Shown here in pieces: positions 17,088-25,150 of a stretch of 64,000 nucleotides of DNA. Under the pieces are notes generated by a model, which did no database searches, was not told the DNA's origin, and saw only the letters and a program-made list of their open reading frames with translations. The first letter of the stretch is position 1, and each line of letters starts with the position of its first letter. The DNA comes from CAXMST01 sp038206985 (GTDB lineage: Bacteria; Actinomycetota; Thermoleophilia; Solirubrobacterales; 70-9). A program made the translations under genes and the position numbers. The stretch is from the NCBI GenBank assembly GCA_038206985.1, contig JBBRAH010000012.1:1-64000 (forward strand), written 5' to 3'.

Positions 17088-17897
17088 GTGCCGCGGGTGG
17101 GCAAGCTGCGACAAACCGCCGTCAAGGGGCTCCTGCAGTGGCGCGCGAGCTATGGCTCGCGCAGCGGAGAAGCGGGGATGCCGCCACACCTCGAGCGCGA
17201 TCTGAGCGAGTCCTTCGGGTCCTACTGGCGCCGCCGAGCCGACCACCACAGCAACGACAGCTGGGCCGGGGTGCCGATGTCGAAGTTCCCCGAGGATCTG
17301 CGCACCTACCAGCATCTTCTCTGGGAGTCCCGCGCCGACACCGTGATCGAGGTCGGAACGAAATGGGGTGGCAGCCTCCTCTGGTTCCGGGATCAGTTGC
17401 GCACCAACGCCTCCTACGGACGGATCGCCTCGCCGGCCGTAGTCGGACTCGACTTGATCACCGGCCCGGCCGAGACCACGCTGGACCGCGCCGATCCGAC
17501 CTGGCGCGAGCAGATTACCTTGATCGAAGGCGACATGAACGAGGCGGCGACACTGAGCCGGATTCGTGCTGCCCTCCCCGCTGATGCCCGCTGCTTGATC
17601 GTCGAGGACTCCGCTCACACCGGCGAGACGACCCGCGCCGCGCTCGATGCGCTCTCGCCCCTGGTCCCGACCGGCGGCTACTTCGTGGTCGAGGACGGGA
17701 TCGTCGACGTGCCCGAGGTTCACCCCGAGCCGCCGCTGATCATCCAGACAGGAATCCGCACCGGTGGCGTGCTTGCGGCGATCGACGAGTGGCTGCAGAC
17801 CGACCAGGGCGCGGAGTTCAAGCTGCGCCCGGACCTCGAGCTCTACGGCATCACGAGTAACCCCGGTGGGTTTCTGCAGCGAGCTGAGATGGAGTAG
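17088..17897 (+). CDS. CmcI-like (cephalosporin hydroxylase family) methyltransferase
   Basis: A 269-residue protein resembling the CmcI / rhamnosyl O-methyltransferase family. The SAM-binding loop is visible as VIEVGTKWGGSLLWF near 85, then VVGLDLITG (about 121), LIEGDMNEA (about 145) and LIVEDSAHTGETT (about 170). These enzymes methylate sugars or small metabolites, often for envelope glycolipids. GTG at 17088 is the most upstream start; in-frame later starts exist. It is the only rightward gene inside a long leftward housekeeping string, wedged between ruvC and yebC. Confidence 0.8.
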   Translation: MPRVGKLRQTAVKGLLQWRASYGSRSGEAGMPPHLERDLSESFGSYWRRRADHHSNDSWAGVPMSKFPEDLRTYQHLLWESRADTVIEVGTKWGGSLLWFRDQLRTNASYGRIASPAVVGLDLITGPAETTLDRADPTWREQITLIEGDMNEAATLSRIRAALPADARCLIVEDSAHTGETTRAALDALSPLVPTGGYFVVEDGIVDVPEVHPEPPLIIQTGIRTGGVLAAIDEWLQTDQGAEFKLRPDLELYGITSNPGGFLQRAEME

Positions 17898-17906
17898 CAG
17901 GACCCG

Positions 17907-18656
17907 CTAGGCGGCCAGCTGCTCGAGGATCTCCGCGGGGATGTCGAAATTGGCGTGGACCTCGTCGACGTCGTCGTGGTCATCGAGGGCCTCGACGAGG
18001 CGCAGGAGCTTGCGCGCGTCGGCCTCCTCGATCTCGACGGTGGTCGTCGGTTCCATCGTGACCTCGGCGGAGGCGATTTCGATGCCCTCCTGCTCGAGGG
18101 CGTCCCGCACGGAGCGCAGGTCGGAGGCGGCGGTCAGGACGCGCAGCTCGTCGCCGTCGGCGACTACGTCGTCGGCGCCGGCATCGATCGCGATGATCAG
18201 ATCATCCTCGGAGTGCGTGGCCGCATCGACCCTGATGATCCCGCGCTTCTCGAACATCCAGGCGACGGAGTTCGGCTCGCCCAGGTTGCCGCCGTGGCGG
18301 TCGAAGGCGTGGCGCACCTCGGCGCCGGTCCGATTGCGGTTGTCAGACAGCGCCTCGACCAGGATCGCCGCGCCTCCAGGCCCGTAGCCCTCGTAGAGGA
18401 TCCGCTCGATCGTGTCGGCGTCGGTGCCTTCGCCGGTTCCCCGGTCGATCGCCCGCTGGATGTTGTCCTTGGGCATCGAGAACCCGCGGGCCTTCTCGAT
18501 TGCGGTGGCCAGCGAGGGATTGCCGTCAGGGTCGCCGCCGCCCTCGCGCGCCGCGACCGAGATCGCCCGTGCGAGCTTGGTGAACATCTTGCCGCGCTTG
18601 GCGTCGGTTGCCGCCTTCTTGTGCTTGATCGATGACCATTTGGAGTGTCCGGACAT
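17907..18656 (-). CDS. yebC: YebC/PmpR family regulatory protein
   Basis: A 249-residue protein with the classic start MSGHSKWSSIKHKK and AIEKARGFSMPKDNIQRAIDRG, full length for the family. YebC proteins act as DNA-binding regulators and, in several bacteria, as ribosome-associated factors helping translation of proline-rich stretches. Gene order yebC-ruvCAB is conserved across many bacteria. It converges with the CmcI-like gene with only 9 nt between stops. Confidence 0.96.
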   Translation of the reverse strand: MSGHSKWSSIKHKKAATDAKRGKMFTKLARAISVAAREGGGDPDGNPSLATAIEKARGFSMPKDNIQRAIDRGTGEGTDADTIERILYEGYGPGGAAILVEALSDNRNRTGAEVRHAFDRHGGNLGEPNSVAWMFEKRGIIRVDAATHSEDDLIIAIDAGADDVVADGDELRVLTAASDLRSVRDALEQEGIEIASAEVTMEPTTTVEIEEADARKLLRLVEALDDHDDVDEVHANFDIPAEILEQLAA

Positions 18657-18854
18657 GGCTCGATGTTATCGACGGCGCTCGCGTCTGCAGCCGGACTGCA
18701 ACGAGCGAAGGCCGGACCCCGCCCCCGCGTGATCCGGCCTCCATTGCGTCCTCGCATCCCTCCCCGAAGACAGTCACCTCGTAGTCCCGTACGGATGGCG
18801 TCTGGCTAAAGCGTGTCGGCATTGGGGAAAACCCCATCGGTCCAGCAAAGTTGC

Positions 18855-18880
18855 GCGCCCGGGCGGCCCGCCCGAGGCGC
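18855..18880 (-). terminator. Strong GC hairpin after the pdxS-pdxT-peptidase string
   Basis: A 26-nt stretch folds into a stem of about 11 pairs with one bulge, read leftward as GCGCC-T-CGGGCG pairing with CGCCCGGGCGC. It lies about 50 nt downstream of the M29 peptidase stop. There is no clear T-run, so Rho-independent termination is plausible but not certain. The rest of 18657-18931 holds a perfect small hairpin TGGGG-AAAA-CCCCA at 18823-18836 and presumably the yebC promoter; nothing else is recognisable there. Confidence 0.5.
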
Positions 18881-18931
18881 TTAATCTTGGCTCAATCTGA
18901 GACCGGCGCGGAGCCCGTCCCGGCTCCCGCT

Positions 18932-20035
18932 TCAGACGACGAAACGGCCGTCTTGCTGCAGCAGCTCGCCGTCCACGGTGATGCTGCCGCCCCTGCGCAG
19001 GTCGCAGATCATGTCCCAGTGAATCGCCGATTCGTTGACGCCGCCGGTGTCGGGGTAGCTCTTGCCGACAGCCAGGTGCACGGTACCGCCGATCTTCTCG
19101 TCGAGGAGGATCTCCCCCGTCCCCTCACTGATCCCGTAGTTGGTGCCGATCCCGAGCTCACCGAGACGCCGGGCGCCATCATCCGTGTCGAGCATCTGGA
19201 TCAGGAAGTCCTCGCCCCGCTCGGCGCTCGCATCGACCACCTTGCCCGCCTCGAAGCGGAAGCGGACCCCGGCGACCTCGCGGCCCGCGTATGTCGCCGG
19301 CAGGTGGAAGCTCACCTCGCCCTCGGCGGAGTCCTCGACGGGCCCTGTGAAGAACTCCCCGTCAGGCATGTTGTGCTTGCCGTCGGCGGCGATGAAGTGA
19401 CGCCCGGCGACATTCAGCTTCAGGTCGGTGCCCGGGCCGGTGATGTGGACCTCCTCGCGGCCCTCGATCCACCCGGCGAGGCGATGCGTCTCCTCCGAGG
19501 CCCTCTTCCAGGCCGCGACCGGATCCTCCTGGTCGGCGAGGCAGGCGCGGAAGTAGAAGTCCTCATAGGCATCGAGGCTCATCGCCGCACCCGAGGCGTA
19601 GGCGTTGGTCGGGAAGATCGTCAGCGCCCAGCGGTGCTCGCCCTCGGCGGCCCGCTTCATCATCGCCCCCATCAGTGGCGCCATCGCCTTCTGGCGCAAA
19701 GTCTGCCGCGCCGGGTCGATCGCCGACATCTCGCGGGTGTTCTGGGAGGCCATCAGGCGGAGGCGGACGTCCGACTCCTCGGCGATCCAGCGGGTCGTGG
19801 GTGAGATCCATTCGATCTGGGCGTCGCTCGCGCGCTCGAAGAAGGCCGCGCTCGCCCCGTCGAAGTCCATCGCCACGATCGGGTTGCCGCCGGCGTCGAG
19901 CACCTGCTCGTAGACCGAGCGCACCAGCGGCTCGGCCACGGTCGGGCCCTCGATCACGCAGACATCGCCGGGCTTGACCGCCGCCGAATGCTGGACCAGG
20001 ATCCGGGCAAGGTTCTCGACCCTCGGGTCTCTCAT
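18932..20035 (-). CDS. M29 family aminopeptidase
   Basis: A 367-residue metal-dependent aminopeptidase of the AmpS/PepS type. The metal-site regions are HNMPDGEFFTGP (about 240), GTNYGISEG and the C-terminal LDEKIGGTVHLAVG followed by NESAIHWDMICD with the conserved Glu/His/Asp ligands. It cleaves N-terminal residues from peptides. The ATG at 20035 overlaps the pdxT stop (ATGA), so it is translationally coupled to vitamin B6 synthesis genes. Confidence 0.92.
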   Translation of the reverse strand: MRDPRVENLARILVQHSAAVKPGDVCVIEGPTVAEPLVRSVYEQVLDAGGNPIVAMDFDGASAAFFERASDAQIEWISPTTRWIAEESDVRLRLMASQNTREMSAIDPARQTLRQKAMAPLMGAMMKRAAEGEHRWALTIFPTNAYASGAAMSLDAYEDFYFRACLADQEDPVAAWKRASEETHRLAGWIEGREEVHITGPGTDLKLNVAGRHFIAADGKHNMPDGEFFTGPVEDSAEGEVSFHLPATYAGREVAGVRFRFEAGKVVDASAERGEDFLIQMLDTDDGARRLGELGIGTNYGISEGTGEILLDEKIGGTVHLAVGKSYPDTGGVNESAIHWDMICDLRRGGSITVDGELLQQDGRFVV

Positions 20036-20664
20036 CTGTTCGCCTCCTCGTTGCCGGGTGCGCCGAGGCGCTCACGCGCTCCGGTCGCGAATGCCATCAA
20101 CAGCGCGTGTATGCGCGAATCCTCGCCGAGCTCAGGGTGGAAGGAGCAGGCCAGCACCGGGCCCTGACGGACCGCGACGGGGTGTCCATCCCACTCGCCC
20201 AGAACCTCGAGCTCCGGGCCGCAGTCCTCCATCCAGGGCGCCCTGATGAACACCGCGGTGATCGGTTCAGGGCCGATCCCCTCGATCGGAACTTCGGCCT
20301 CGAAGCTCTGCAGCTGGCGACCGAACGCGTTGCGCCGGGCGAGACCGTCGAGCAGGCCGAGATGCTCGCGGTCGCAGACGATCATCCCGGCGCAGGTGCC
20401 GAGCACAGGCCTGCCACCTGAGGCGAGCTCGCGGATCGGCTCCGCAAGCTGGTCGCGATCGATCGCCTTGCTGATCGTGGTGCTCTCGCCGCCCGGGATC
20501 ACGAGCCCGTCGAGGCCCTCGAAGTCACGCGGCAGGCGCACCTCACAGGGGACGCCGCCCAGGGAGGTGATCATCGCGGCGTGCGCGGCGAAGTCGCCCT
20601 GGCAGGCGAGCACGCCGATCCGCAGTTCGCGGTCCCGATCTGAGCCTTGTGGGGCCGCCCGCAC
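20032..20664 (-). CDS. pdxT: PLP synthase glutaminase subunit
   Basis: A 210-residue class I glutamine amidotransferase that supplies ammonia to PdxS for pyridoxal 5'-phosphate synthesis. The oxyanion loop IPGGESTTISKAI (about 57), the nucleophile Cys in LGTCAGMIV (about 90) and the His/Glu pair in CSFHPELGED (about 176) are all present. The GTG start is the last base of the pdxS stop plus two (TAGTG), a one-base overlap. The ~13 residues before RIGVLACQGD are extra; no good internal start is obvious. Confidence 0.96.
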   Translation of the reverse strand: MRAAPQGSDRDRELRIGVLACQGDFAAHAAMITSLGGVPCEVRLPRDFEGLDGLVIPGGESTTISKAIDRDQLAEPIRELASGGRPVLGTCAGMIVCDREHLGLLDGLARRNAFGRQLQSFEAEVPIEGIGPEPITAVFIRAPWMEDCGPELEVLGEWDGHPVAVRQGPVLACSFHPELGEDSRIHALLMAFATGARERLGAPGNEEANR

Positions 20665-21551
20665 TACCAGCCGCGCTGCTGCAGCAGCTCACCGTCGGCT
20701 GCGAGCTGGGCGATGTCGTCGCCCCGCATCGGCTCGCCGAGGTCCATGGAAGCGGCCAGCAGCCGCTCCGCGTCCTTGAAGTGAGTGGTCGCTTCTACGA
20801 TCGCCTTCGCGCGGCTCTCGGGATCCTCGGACTTGAAGATCCCCGAGCCGACGAAGTTGCCCTCGGCGCCGAGCTGCATCGTCAGCGCCGCGTCGGCCGG
20901 AGTCGCGATCCCTCCCGCGCAGAACATCGGGACGGGCAGCCGGCCATGGCTTGCGACATCTCGCAGGACGTCGATCGGCGCCCGCAGCTCCTTGGCCTCG
21001 GCCGCAAGTTCCTCGGCCCCGAGCTGGGAGAGCCGCCTGATGCCACCGACGATCGAGCGCAGGTGGCGCACAGCCTCAACGATGTTGCCGGTCCCGGCTT
21101 CGCCCTTGGAGCGGATCATCGCCGCACCCTCGCCGATGCGACGCAGTGCCTCGCCGAGATCGGTGGCGCCGCAGACGAAGGGAACGTCGTAGGCCCACTT
21201 GTCGATGTGGTGCGCCTCGTCGGCGGGCGTCAGCACCTCGGACTCGTCGATGTAGTCAACCTCGAGGGCCTGCAGGATCTGGGCCTCGGCGAAGTGGCCG
21301 ATGCGGGCCTTGGCCATCACCGGGATCGTCACCGCCTGCTTGATCTCCTCGATCATGCCGGGGTTGGACATCCGGGCCACGCCGCCCTGCGCGCGGATGT
21401 CGGAGGGCACGCGCTCGAGTGCCATCACCGCGCAGGCGCCGGCAGACTCGGCCAGGCGCGCCTGCTCGGCGTCGACGACGTCCATGATCACGCCGCCCTT
21501 GAGCATCTCTGCGAGGCCGGACTTGACTCTGAATGTTGCGTGCTCAGTCAT
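20664..21551 (-). CDS. pdxS: PLP synthase subunit PdxS
   Basis: A 295-residue (beta/alpha)8 synthase that builds pyridoxal 5'-phosphate from ribose 5-phosphate, glyceraldehyde 3-phosphate and PdxT-derived ammonia. Signatures include GGVIMDVVDAEQARLAE, MAKARIGHFAEAQIL, the catalytic-lysine loop MIRSKGEAGTGN, and the phosphate-binding GAEGNFVGSGIFKS. ATG 21551 (MTEHATFRVKSG) is chosen over an upstream frame extension to 21584, which would overlap the preceding gene and adds 11 basic residues. Confidence 0.97.
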   Translation of the reverse strand: MTEHATFRVKSGLAEMLKGGVIMDVVDAEQARLAESAGACAVMALERVPSDIRAQGGVARMSNPGMIEEIKQAVTIPVMAKARIGHFAEAQILQALEVDYIDESEVLTPADEAHHIDKWAYDVPFVCGATDLGEALRRIGEGAAMIRSKGEAGTGNIVEAVRHLRSIVGGIRRLSQLGAEELAAEAKELRAPIDVLRDVASHGRLPVPMFCAGGIATPADAALTMQLGAEGNFVGSGIFKSEDPESRAKAIVEATTHFKDAERLLAASMDLGEPMRGDDIAQLAADGELLQQRGW

Positions 21552-21567
21552 GAATCGGCGGCGGATC

Positions 21568-21885
21568 TTACGCCCCGCCGCCACTCCGCTTCTGCTTCGT
21601 CTTGCGCTCGGCTTTCTGACGCTCGTCTCCGCCCTTGACCTGCTCCTTCTCAGTGGCGCTGGGAGTGGGCTCCTTGGCTTCGCCGGCGGGGCTGGAGGCG
21701 GCGGCAGGCTGATCGCTGTCGGCCGCGCCGGACACGACGTCCGCTGCCGCCCTTGCCTTGTCGGTGAGGCTGCCCTTGCCCGAGGCGGCTTCCTTGATGC
21801 CGTCGGCCTTGCGCTTGAGGTCGTCTTTGTCGGCCTTGTCGTAGGCCGTCTTGGCCTGGGTGGCCAGTAGCTTCCAGTTCACCAT
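21568..21885 (-). CDS. Small charged protein of unknown function
   Basis: A 105-residue, highly charged, low-complexity protein. Residues 1-55 could form amphipathic helices rich in Lys/Asp/Ala (WKLLATQAKTAYDKADKDD); the rest is Ala/Ser/Pro/Glu then Lys/Arg and probably disordered. GAGGAGA upstream of ATG 21885 is a plausible ribosome-binding site. It ends 16 nt before pdxS on the same strand and may be the first gene of that transcript. The N-terminus slightly recalls Rv0909-type antitoxin-like proteins, but this is not enough to name it. Confidence 0.55.
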   Translation of the reverse strand: MVNWKLLATQAKTAYDKADKDDLKRKADGIKEAASGKGSLTDKARAAADVVSGAADSDQPAAASSPAGEAKEPTPSATEKEQVKGGDERQKAERKTKQKRSGGGA

Positions 21886-21996
21886 CTCTGCCGCTGTCTC
21901 CTCGCTGTTCGCGTTCGGTCGGGTAGGCGAACGTTAGAGGTCGGCGGCGGTGCTCAACGATCAGCGGTTGACGCGCTTGCAGTCAGCGAACGAATA

Positions 21997-22020
21997 GAGG
22001 CGGCGCATTTGCACCGCCTC
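21997..22020 (-). terminator. Candidate hairpin terminator after the RpiR-type gene
   Basis: GAGGCGG and CCGCCTC form a 7-bp stem around a GC-flanked ATTT loop, 40 nt downstream of the leftward RpiR-type gene. Reading leftward it is followed by TATTCG, a weak U-rich end. The surrounding 21886-22059 gap shows no other gene. Confidence 0.45.
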
Positions 22021-22059
22021 CAATCGTCGTTTCCGTCTGTTTGCTGTTCGTGGCAAGTA

Positions 22060-22986
22060 CTACTTGAGCTTGAAGGCCCGGATCCGATCCTTGAAGGCAC
22101 CCTTGTCACGGGCATAGACCCCGTAGCTCAGCGCTTGCACGAGAGCCAGCAGCGCCGTGGTTGAGCGGGTGTACGACGGCGAGTCCGAGGACCAGTAGAG
22201 CGTGTGCTCGGCGTGTTCGCCTACCTCCGACAGCGTCGCATCGCTGATTGCGATGGTGTGGGCGCCACGATGCCGGGCGAGCTTCATTGCCCGGACGACG
22301 AGGGGGTGCGCGCGGCCGGCAGAGAAACAGACCACGAGGGTGTCCTCGTCCGTGTTCCCGAGGCGCGTGATCGACTCCTGGCGCGGCTGGGTGACTGTCT
22401 CGGCCCGGATGTCCAGGAGGGCGAGCATGTGCCGCAGGTACTGTGCGAAGAAGGCCATCTGGTCCATCGCGACGATCACGACGCGCTGGGCCGTGGCCAG
22501 TTCGCGCACGCAGAGCTCGACCTGATCGCGGGTCAGACCCCGTACGGTGCTTTCGATGTTGGCGTGGTCGGCTGCCAGCGAGGCCTCGAACTCCGTGTGA
22601 TCGAAGTCGAAGAGGCCGCCGGAGCCTTCCTTGGCCCCCGAGCCGCCGCCTGCGACGCCGTTGCGATACTCCTCGATCGCCGCCTGCTGGAGCTCGGGGT
22701 AGCCCTCGAAGCCGAGCGCCTGCGAGAAGCGCACGACGGTCGAGGAAGATGTGTTTGCCCGGCGCGCAAGCTCCTCGGCGGTCTGAAAGGCCGCTTCCTC
22801 GAGGTGGTCCACGATGTAGCGGGCGACGTCCTTCTGTGAGCGGCTGAACTCGTCAAAGCGCTCGGTGATGTAGTTGGAGAGGGTCTTGCCGGCCTTGACT
22901 CCGCTGTCGCCATTCCCGTTGGATGCGGGAGTGGTCGAGGTGGAGCCATTGCGGCGGGTCCGGGTCTTGGTTGCAGTCTTGCTCAT
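22060..22986 (-). CDS. MurR/RpiR-family transcriptional regulator
   Basis: A 308-residue regulator. An N-terminal helix-turn-helix (about 45-115) includes FQTAEELARRANTSSSTVVRF, and a C-terminal SIS sugar-phosphate-binding domain (about 150-290) includes VVCFSAGRAHPLVVRAMKLA. Such proteins sense phosphosugars or amino-sugar phosphates and control sugar catabolism or cell-wall recycling. ATG 22986 (MSKTATKTR) is chosen; the longer frame to 23187 would overlap the divergent gene and has no family similarity. No sugar genes are adjacent, so the effector is unknown. Confidence 0.88.
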   Translation of the reverse strand: MSKTATKTRTRRNGSTSTTPASNGNGDSGVKAGKTLSNYITERFDEFSRSQKDVARYIVDHLEEAAFQTAEELARRANTSSSTVVRFSQALGFEGYPELQQAAIEEYRNGVAGGGSGAKEGSGGLFDFDHTEFEASLAADHANIESTVRGLTRDQVELCVRELATAQRVVIVAMDQMAFFAQYLRHMLALLDIRAETVTQPRQESITRLGNTDEDTLVVCFSAGRAHPLVVRAMKLARHRGAHTIAISDATLSEVGEHAEHTLYWSSDSPSYTRSTTALLALVQALSYGVYARDKGAFKDRIRAFKLK

Positions 22987-23092
22987 CGCGTCCCAGATTC
23001 GCCTCGCCCGATCGTTTCCCTTCCGGGTCGTGCACGGATCTCTGCAGCGGCGTGATTTGCGGCGGCCTCCGAGGTGTGGTTGGATCGTCACC

Positions 23093-23479
23093 GTGGATCT
23101 CTCCGAGCACCTCACGCGCACCAACCGGGCGATGATCGGCTTTGACCTGCTCCTCGGCTCGGCGGCGCTCGCGGCGCCTGGACCCACGCTGCGGTTGCTC
23201 GGTCACGAGCAGCCCAACCCGGATGCCGAGCACCTCTTCCGCCGCTGCGGGCCGATCTGGCTGACCTTCGCCGCCGCCCACACCGCGGCGGCGATTCGCG
23301 GCGAGCCCCGGGACTGGTGGGCGCTGGCGTGGCTGCGCGGCACCGAGATCGCCACCGACGCCGTCTGGGCCTCCTCGCCGGCGATCTCCCGGCCGGGAGC
23401 AAAGGCCGGCCTCTATCTCGCCGGGCTCGCGAACCTGGCGATGGCCGCTGGGTTCGCCCGACTCTCCAGATCCGCCTGA
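23093..23479 (+). CDS. Small membrane protein of unknown function
   Basis: A 128-residue, mostly hydrophobic protein starting at GTG 23093 (VDLSEHLTRTNRAMIGFDLL). Four helices are likely: about 16-32, 55-70, 75-95 and 105-122. It reads like small actinobacterial integral membrane proteins without an assigned role. An in-frame extension to 22874 overlaps the RpiR-type gene and is unlikely. It converges with the sigma-factor gene (15 nt between stops). Confidence 0.6.
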   Translation: MDLSEHLTRTNRAMIGFDLLLGSAALAAPGPTLRLLGHEQPNPDAEHLFRRCGPIWLTFAAAHTAAAIRGEPRDWWALAWLRGTEIATDAVWASSPAISRPGAKAGLYLAGLANLAMAAGFARLSRSA

Positions 23480-23494
23480 CCCCCGCAGTCGGGT

Positions 23495-24295
23495 CTAGGC
23501 GAGCTCCATCTCCTGCATCTCCTGCTGTCCCATTTCCTCCAGGAGGCCGCGCAACAGCCGCGACACCTGCATCTGGGAGATGCCGATCTCACCCGCGATC
23601 TCGAGTTGGGTGCTCTCCAGGCCGAAGCGCATCGCCAGCAGCTTGCGTTCGCGGGCCGGAAGGCCGGCGGTCAAGCGGTCGACCGTCATCCGGGTCTCGG
23701 CCCGGCCGTAGCCGGAGTCACTGGCGCCCACGGTCTCCTCGAGGCTGGCGGTGCCGTCGCCGACCTGCTCCTGCAGCGAGCGACCCCAGGACGCATCGAG
23801 CATGGCCTGCGCCTCGCGGATCAGAGCCGGGTCGATGCCGGTCAGCTCGAACAGATGCTCAGCGCTGGGCGGGGCTCCGTGCTCAGCCTCGTGAGCGCGG
23901 CTGATCTGACGGACGCGCAAAGCGGCGTCGTGCAGGGGTCGCGGAATCCGCATGCGCCAACTGCGGTCCCGGAAGTGGCGCTTGATCGCGCCCGCGATGC
24001 AAACCGCCGCATAGGAGGCGAACTGCCCCCGTTCGGGCTTGAAGCGACCGACGGCTTCGACGAGCGCGACGCTTCCGGTCTGCGTCAGGTCGTCGAGCTC
24101 CTCCTGGCTCTGCTGAGAGTGAAAGCGCCTGGCGATGCGCCGCACCAGCGGCGTGTGCTGACCAACGATCCGCTCGAGGGCGCGCCCATCGCCCTTCTGT
24201 GCGGCGGCGATCAGTTCATGCTCGTCGGCGAACTCGTCGGTTGACCCGGGGCCGCGGGCAGCGGCAGGGTCACGCGTAGCAGTAGTGGTACTCAT
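23495..24295 (-). CDS. SigB/SigF-type stress sigma factor
   Basis: A 266-residue sigma-70 family protein of the SigB/SigF/SigG group. Region 2 holds HTPLVRRIARRF, ELDDLTQTGSVALVEAVGRF and FASYAAVCIAGAIKRHFRD (about 45-115); region 3 follows; region 4 holds RLTAGLPARERKLLAMRF and the helix-turn-helix QLEIAGEIGISQMQVSRLLR (about 210-250). This group reads GTTT-N14-16-GGGTAT promoters and governs general stress or sporulation-like responses. No anti-sigma or anti-anti-sigma gene is adjacent. The leader CTACGAAAGGAC before the ATG is shared with csbD. Confidence 0.92.
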   Translation of the reverse strand: MSTTTATRDPAAARGPGSTDEFADEHELIAAAQKGDGRALERIVGQHTPLVRRIARRFHSQQSQEELDDLTQTGSVALVEAVGRFKPERGQFASYAAVCIAGAIKRHFRDRSWRMRIPRPLHDAALRVRQISRAHEAEHGAPPSAEHLFELTGIDPALIREAQAMLDASWGRSLQEQVGDGTASLEETVGASDSGYGRAETRMTVDRLTAGLPARERKLLAMRFGLESTQLEIAGEIGISQMQVSRLLRGLLEEMGQQEMQEMELA

Positions 24296-24427
24296 CTCGG
24301 TCCTTTCGTAGTGCCTCGCAGGGCGAGGCGGGACGGATGAGTTCCGGGGGTAAGGGAACCCGATGGGGGCTCTAGCCGGGTTTGAAGGGCTCGAGCAAGG
24401 GGTACGTTAGCAGACGCAGCCCCGGAT

Positions 24428-25033
24428 TCAGCTCTCGGGCGCCTCGCGAGGGAGCAGGTCGCGGGCGCTGATGATGCTCTGCGCGATGTCAACGACGCGG
24501 ATCTGCTCCGCGCGGGCGTGATCGCGAATCCTCATGAACGCCTGGACATCGTCGATCCCGTGCCTCTCCATAAGAATGCCTTTCGCTTGCTCGATCGCCG
24601 TCCGCCGGGCGAGGATTCCGTCGAGATCGCCGAGTCGACCCTCCAGGTCACGCGTCTGGCGATGCCGCTTCAGCGCCACCTTGATGACACGATCGATCGT
24701 CTCGGGGCGCCCCGGCAGATGGAGCACCTCGAGCGAGCTGTCGGCCATACGCTGCAGCGTGTCGTCGCTGATCTCCCGCGCCATCACCACCAGGGGGATC
24801 TCGGCGAATCCCCTGATCTCGGCAAACAGGCCGAGCGCGTGGTCATCCTCCCCGCTCTCCACCAGGATCAGCGCGACATCGGGCTCGTGTTCGACGATCG
24901 CATCGGCCACTTGGGCCACCGTTATCGCGAGGGAGACCACGTCATGTCCCGCCCCCTCGACGATGGTCGCCAGATCCCTGAGTTCGGCTTCGACCTGATT
25001 TGCCAACAGCACCGAATAGCCCTGAGCTGCCAT
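24428..25033 (-). CDS. ANTAR-domain antitermination regulator
   Basis: A 201-residue protein: an N-terminal pseudo-receiver-like domain (about 5-120) and a C-terminal ANTAR domain (LARRTAIEQAKGILMERHG, about 145-200). ANTAR proteins bind dual hexaloop hairpins in mRNA and prevent premature termination; PdtaR of mycobacteria is the closest known layout. ATG 25033 (MAAQGYSVLLANQ) is chosen over a long upstream open extension that overlaps the divergent csbD promoter. It lies upstream of the sigma-factor gene on the same strand with a 132 nt gap. Confidence 0.88.
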   Translation of the reverse strand: MAAQGYSVLLANQVEAELRDLATIVEGAGHDVVSLAITVAQVADAIVEHEPDVALILVESGEDDHALGLFAEIRGFAEIPLVVMAREISDDTLQRMADSSLEVLHLPGRPETIDRVIKVALKRHRQTRDLEGRLGDLDGILARRTAIEQAKGILMERHGIDDVQAFMRIRDHARAEQIRVVDIAQSIISARDLLPREAPES

Positions 25034-25088
25034 CGCCGTCGATTGTGCCACTAAAGGGGCCGACACGGTGTCATCGCCGAGCCGGCCT

Positions 25089-25114
25089 GATTGACGGTCC
25101 CCCGAACCGGGTAT
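25089..25114 (+). promoter_or_regulatory. Candidate SigB-type promoter for csbD
   Basis: GATTGA (25089-25094), a 14 nt spacer and GGGTAT (25109-25114) fit the SigB/SigF consensus GTTTAA-N12-16-GGGTAT, with 4 of 6 bases at -35 and 6 of 6 at -10. The predicted start lies about 30 nt before the csbD ATG. csbD is named as a SigB-controlled gene in Bacillus, and a SigB-type sigma gene lies 0.8 kb away, so the assignment is coherent though untested. Confidence 0.6.
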
Positions 25115-25150
25115 CCGAACGACGTAACAGTTCCCTACGAAAGGACTCCA

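Noticed and set aside
22987..23187. N-terminal extension of the RpiR-type regulator
   Set aside because: Basic, low-complexity residues that would overlap the divergent small membrane protein; family similarity begins after ATG 22986.
25109..25114. Using GGGTAT alone as proof of SigB control
   Set aside because: A six-base match is not decisive; it was kept only as a candidate because spacing, a partial -35 and the gene family agree.
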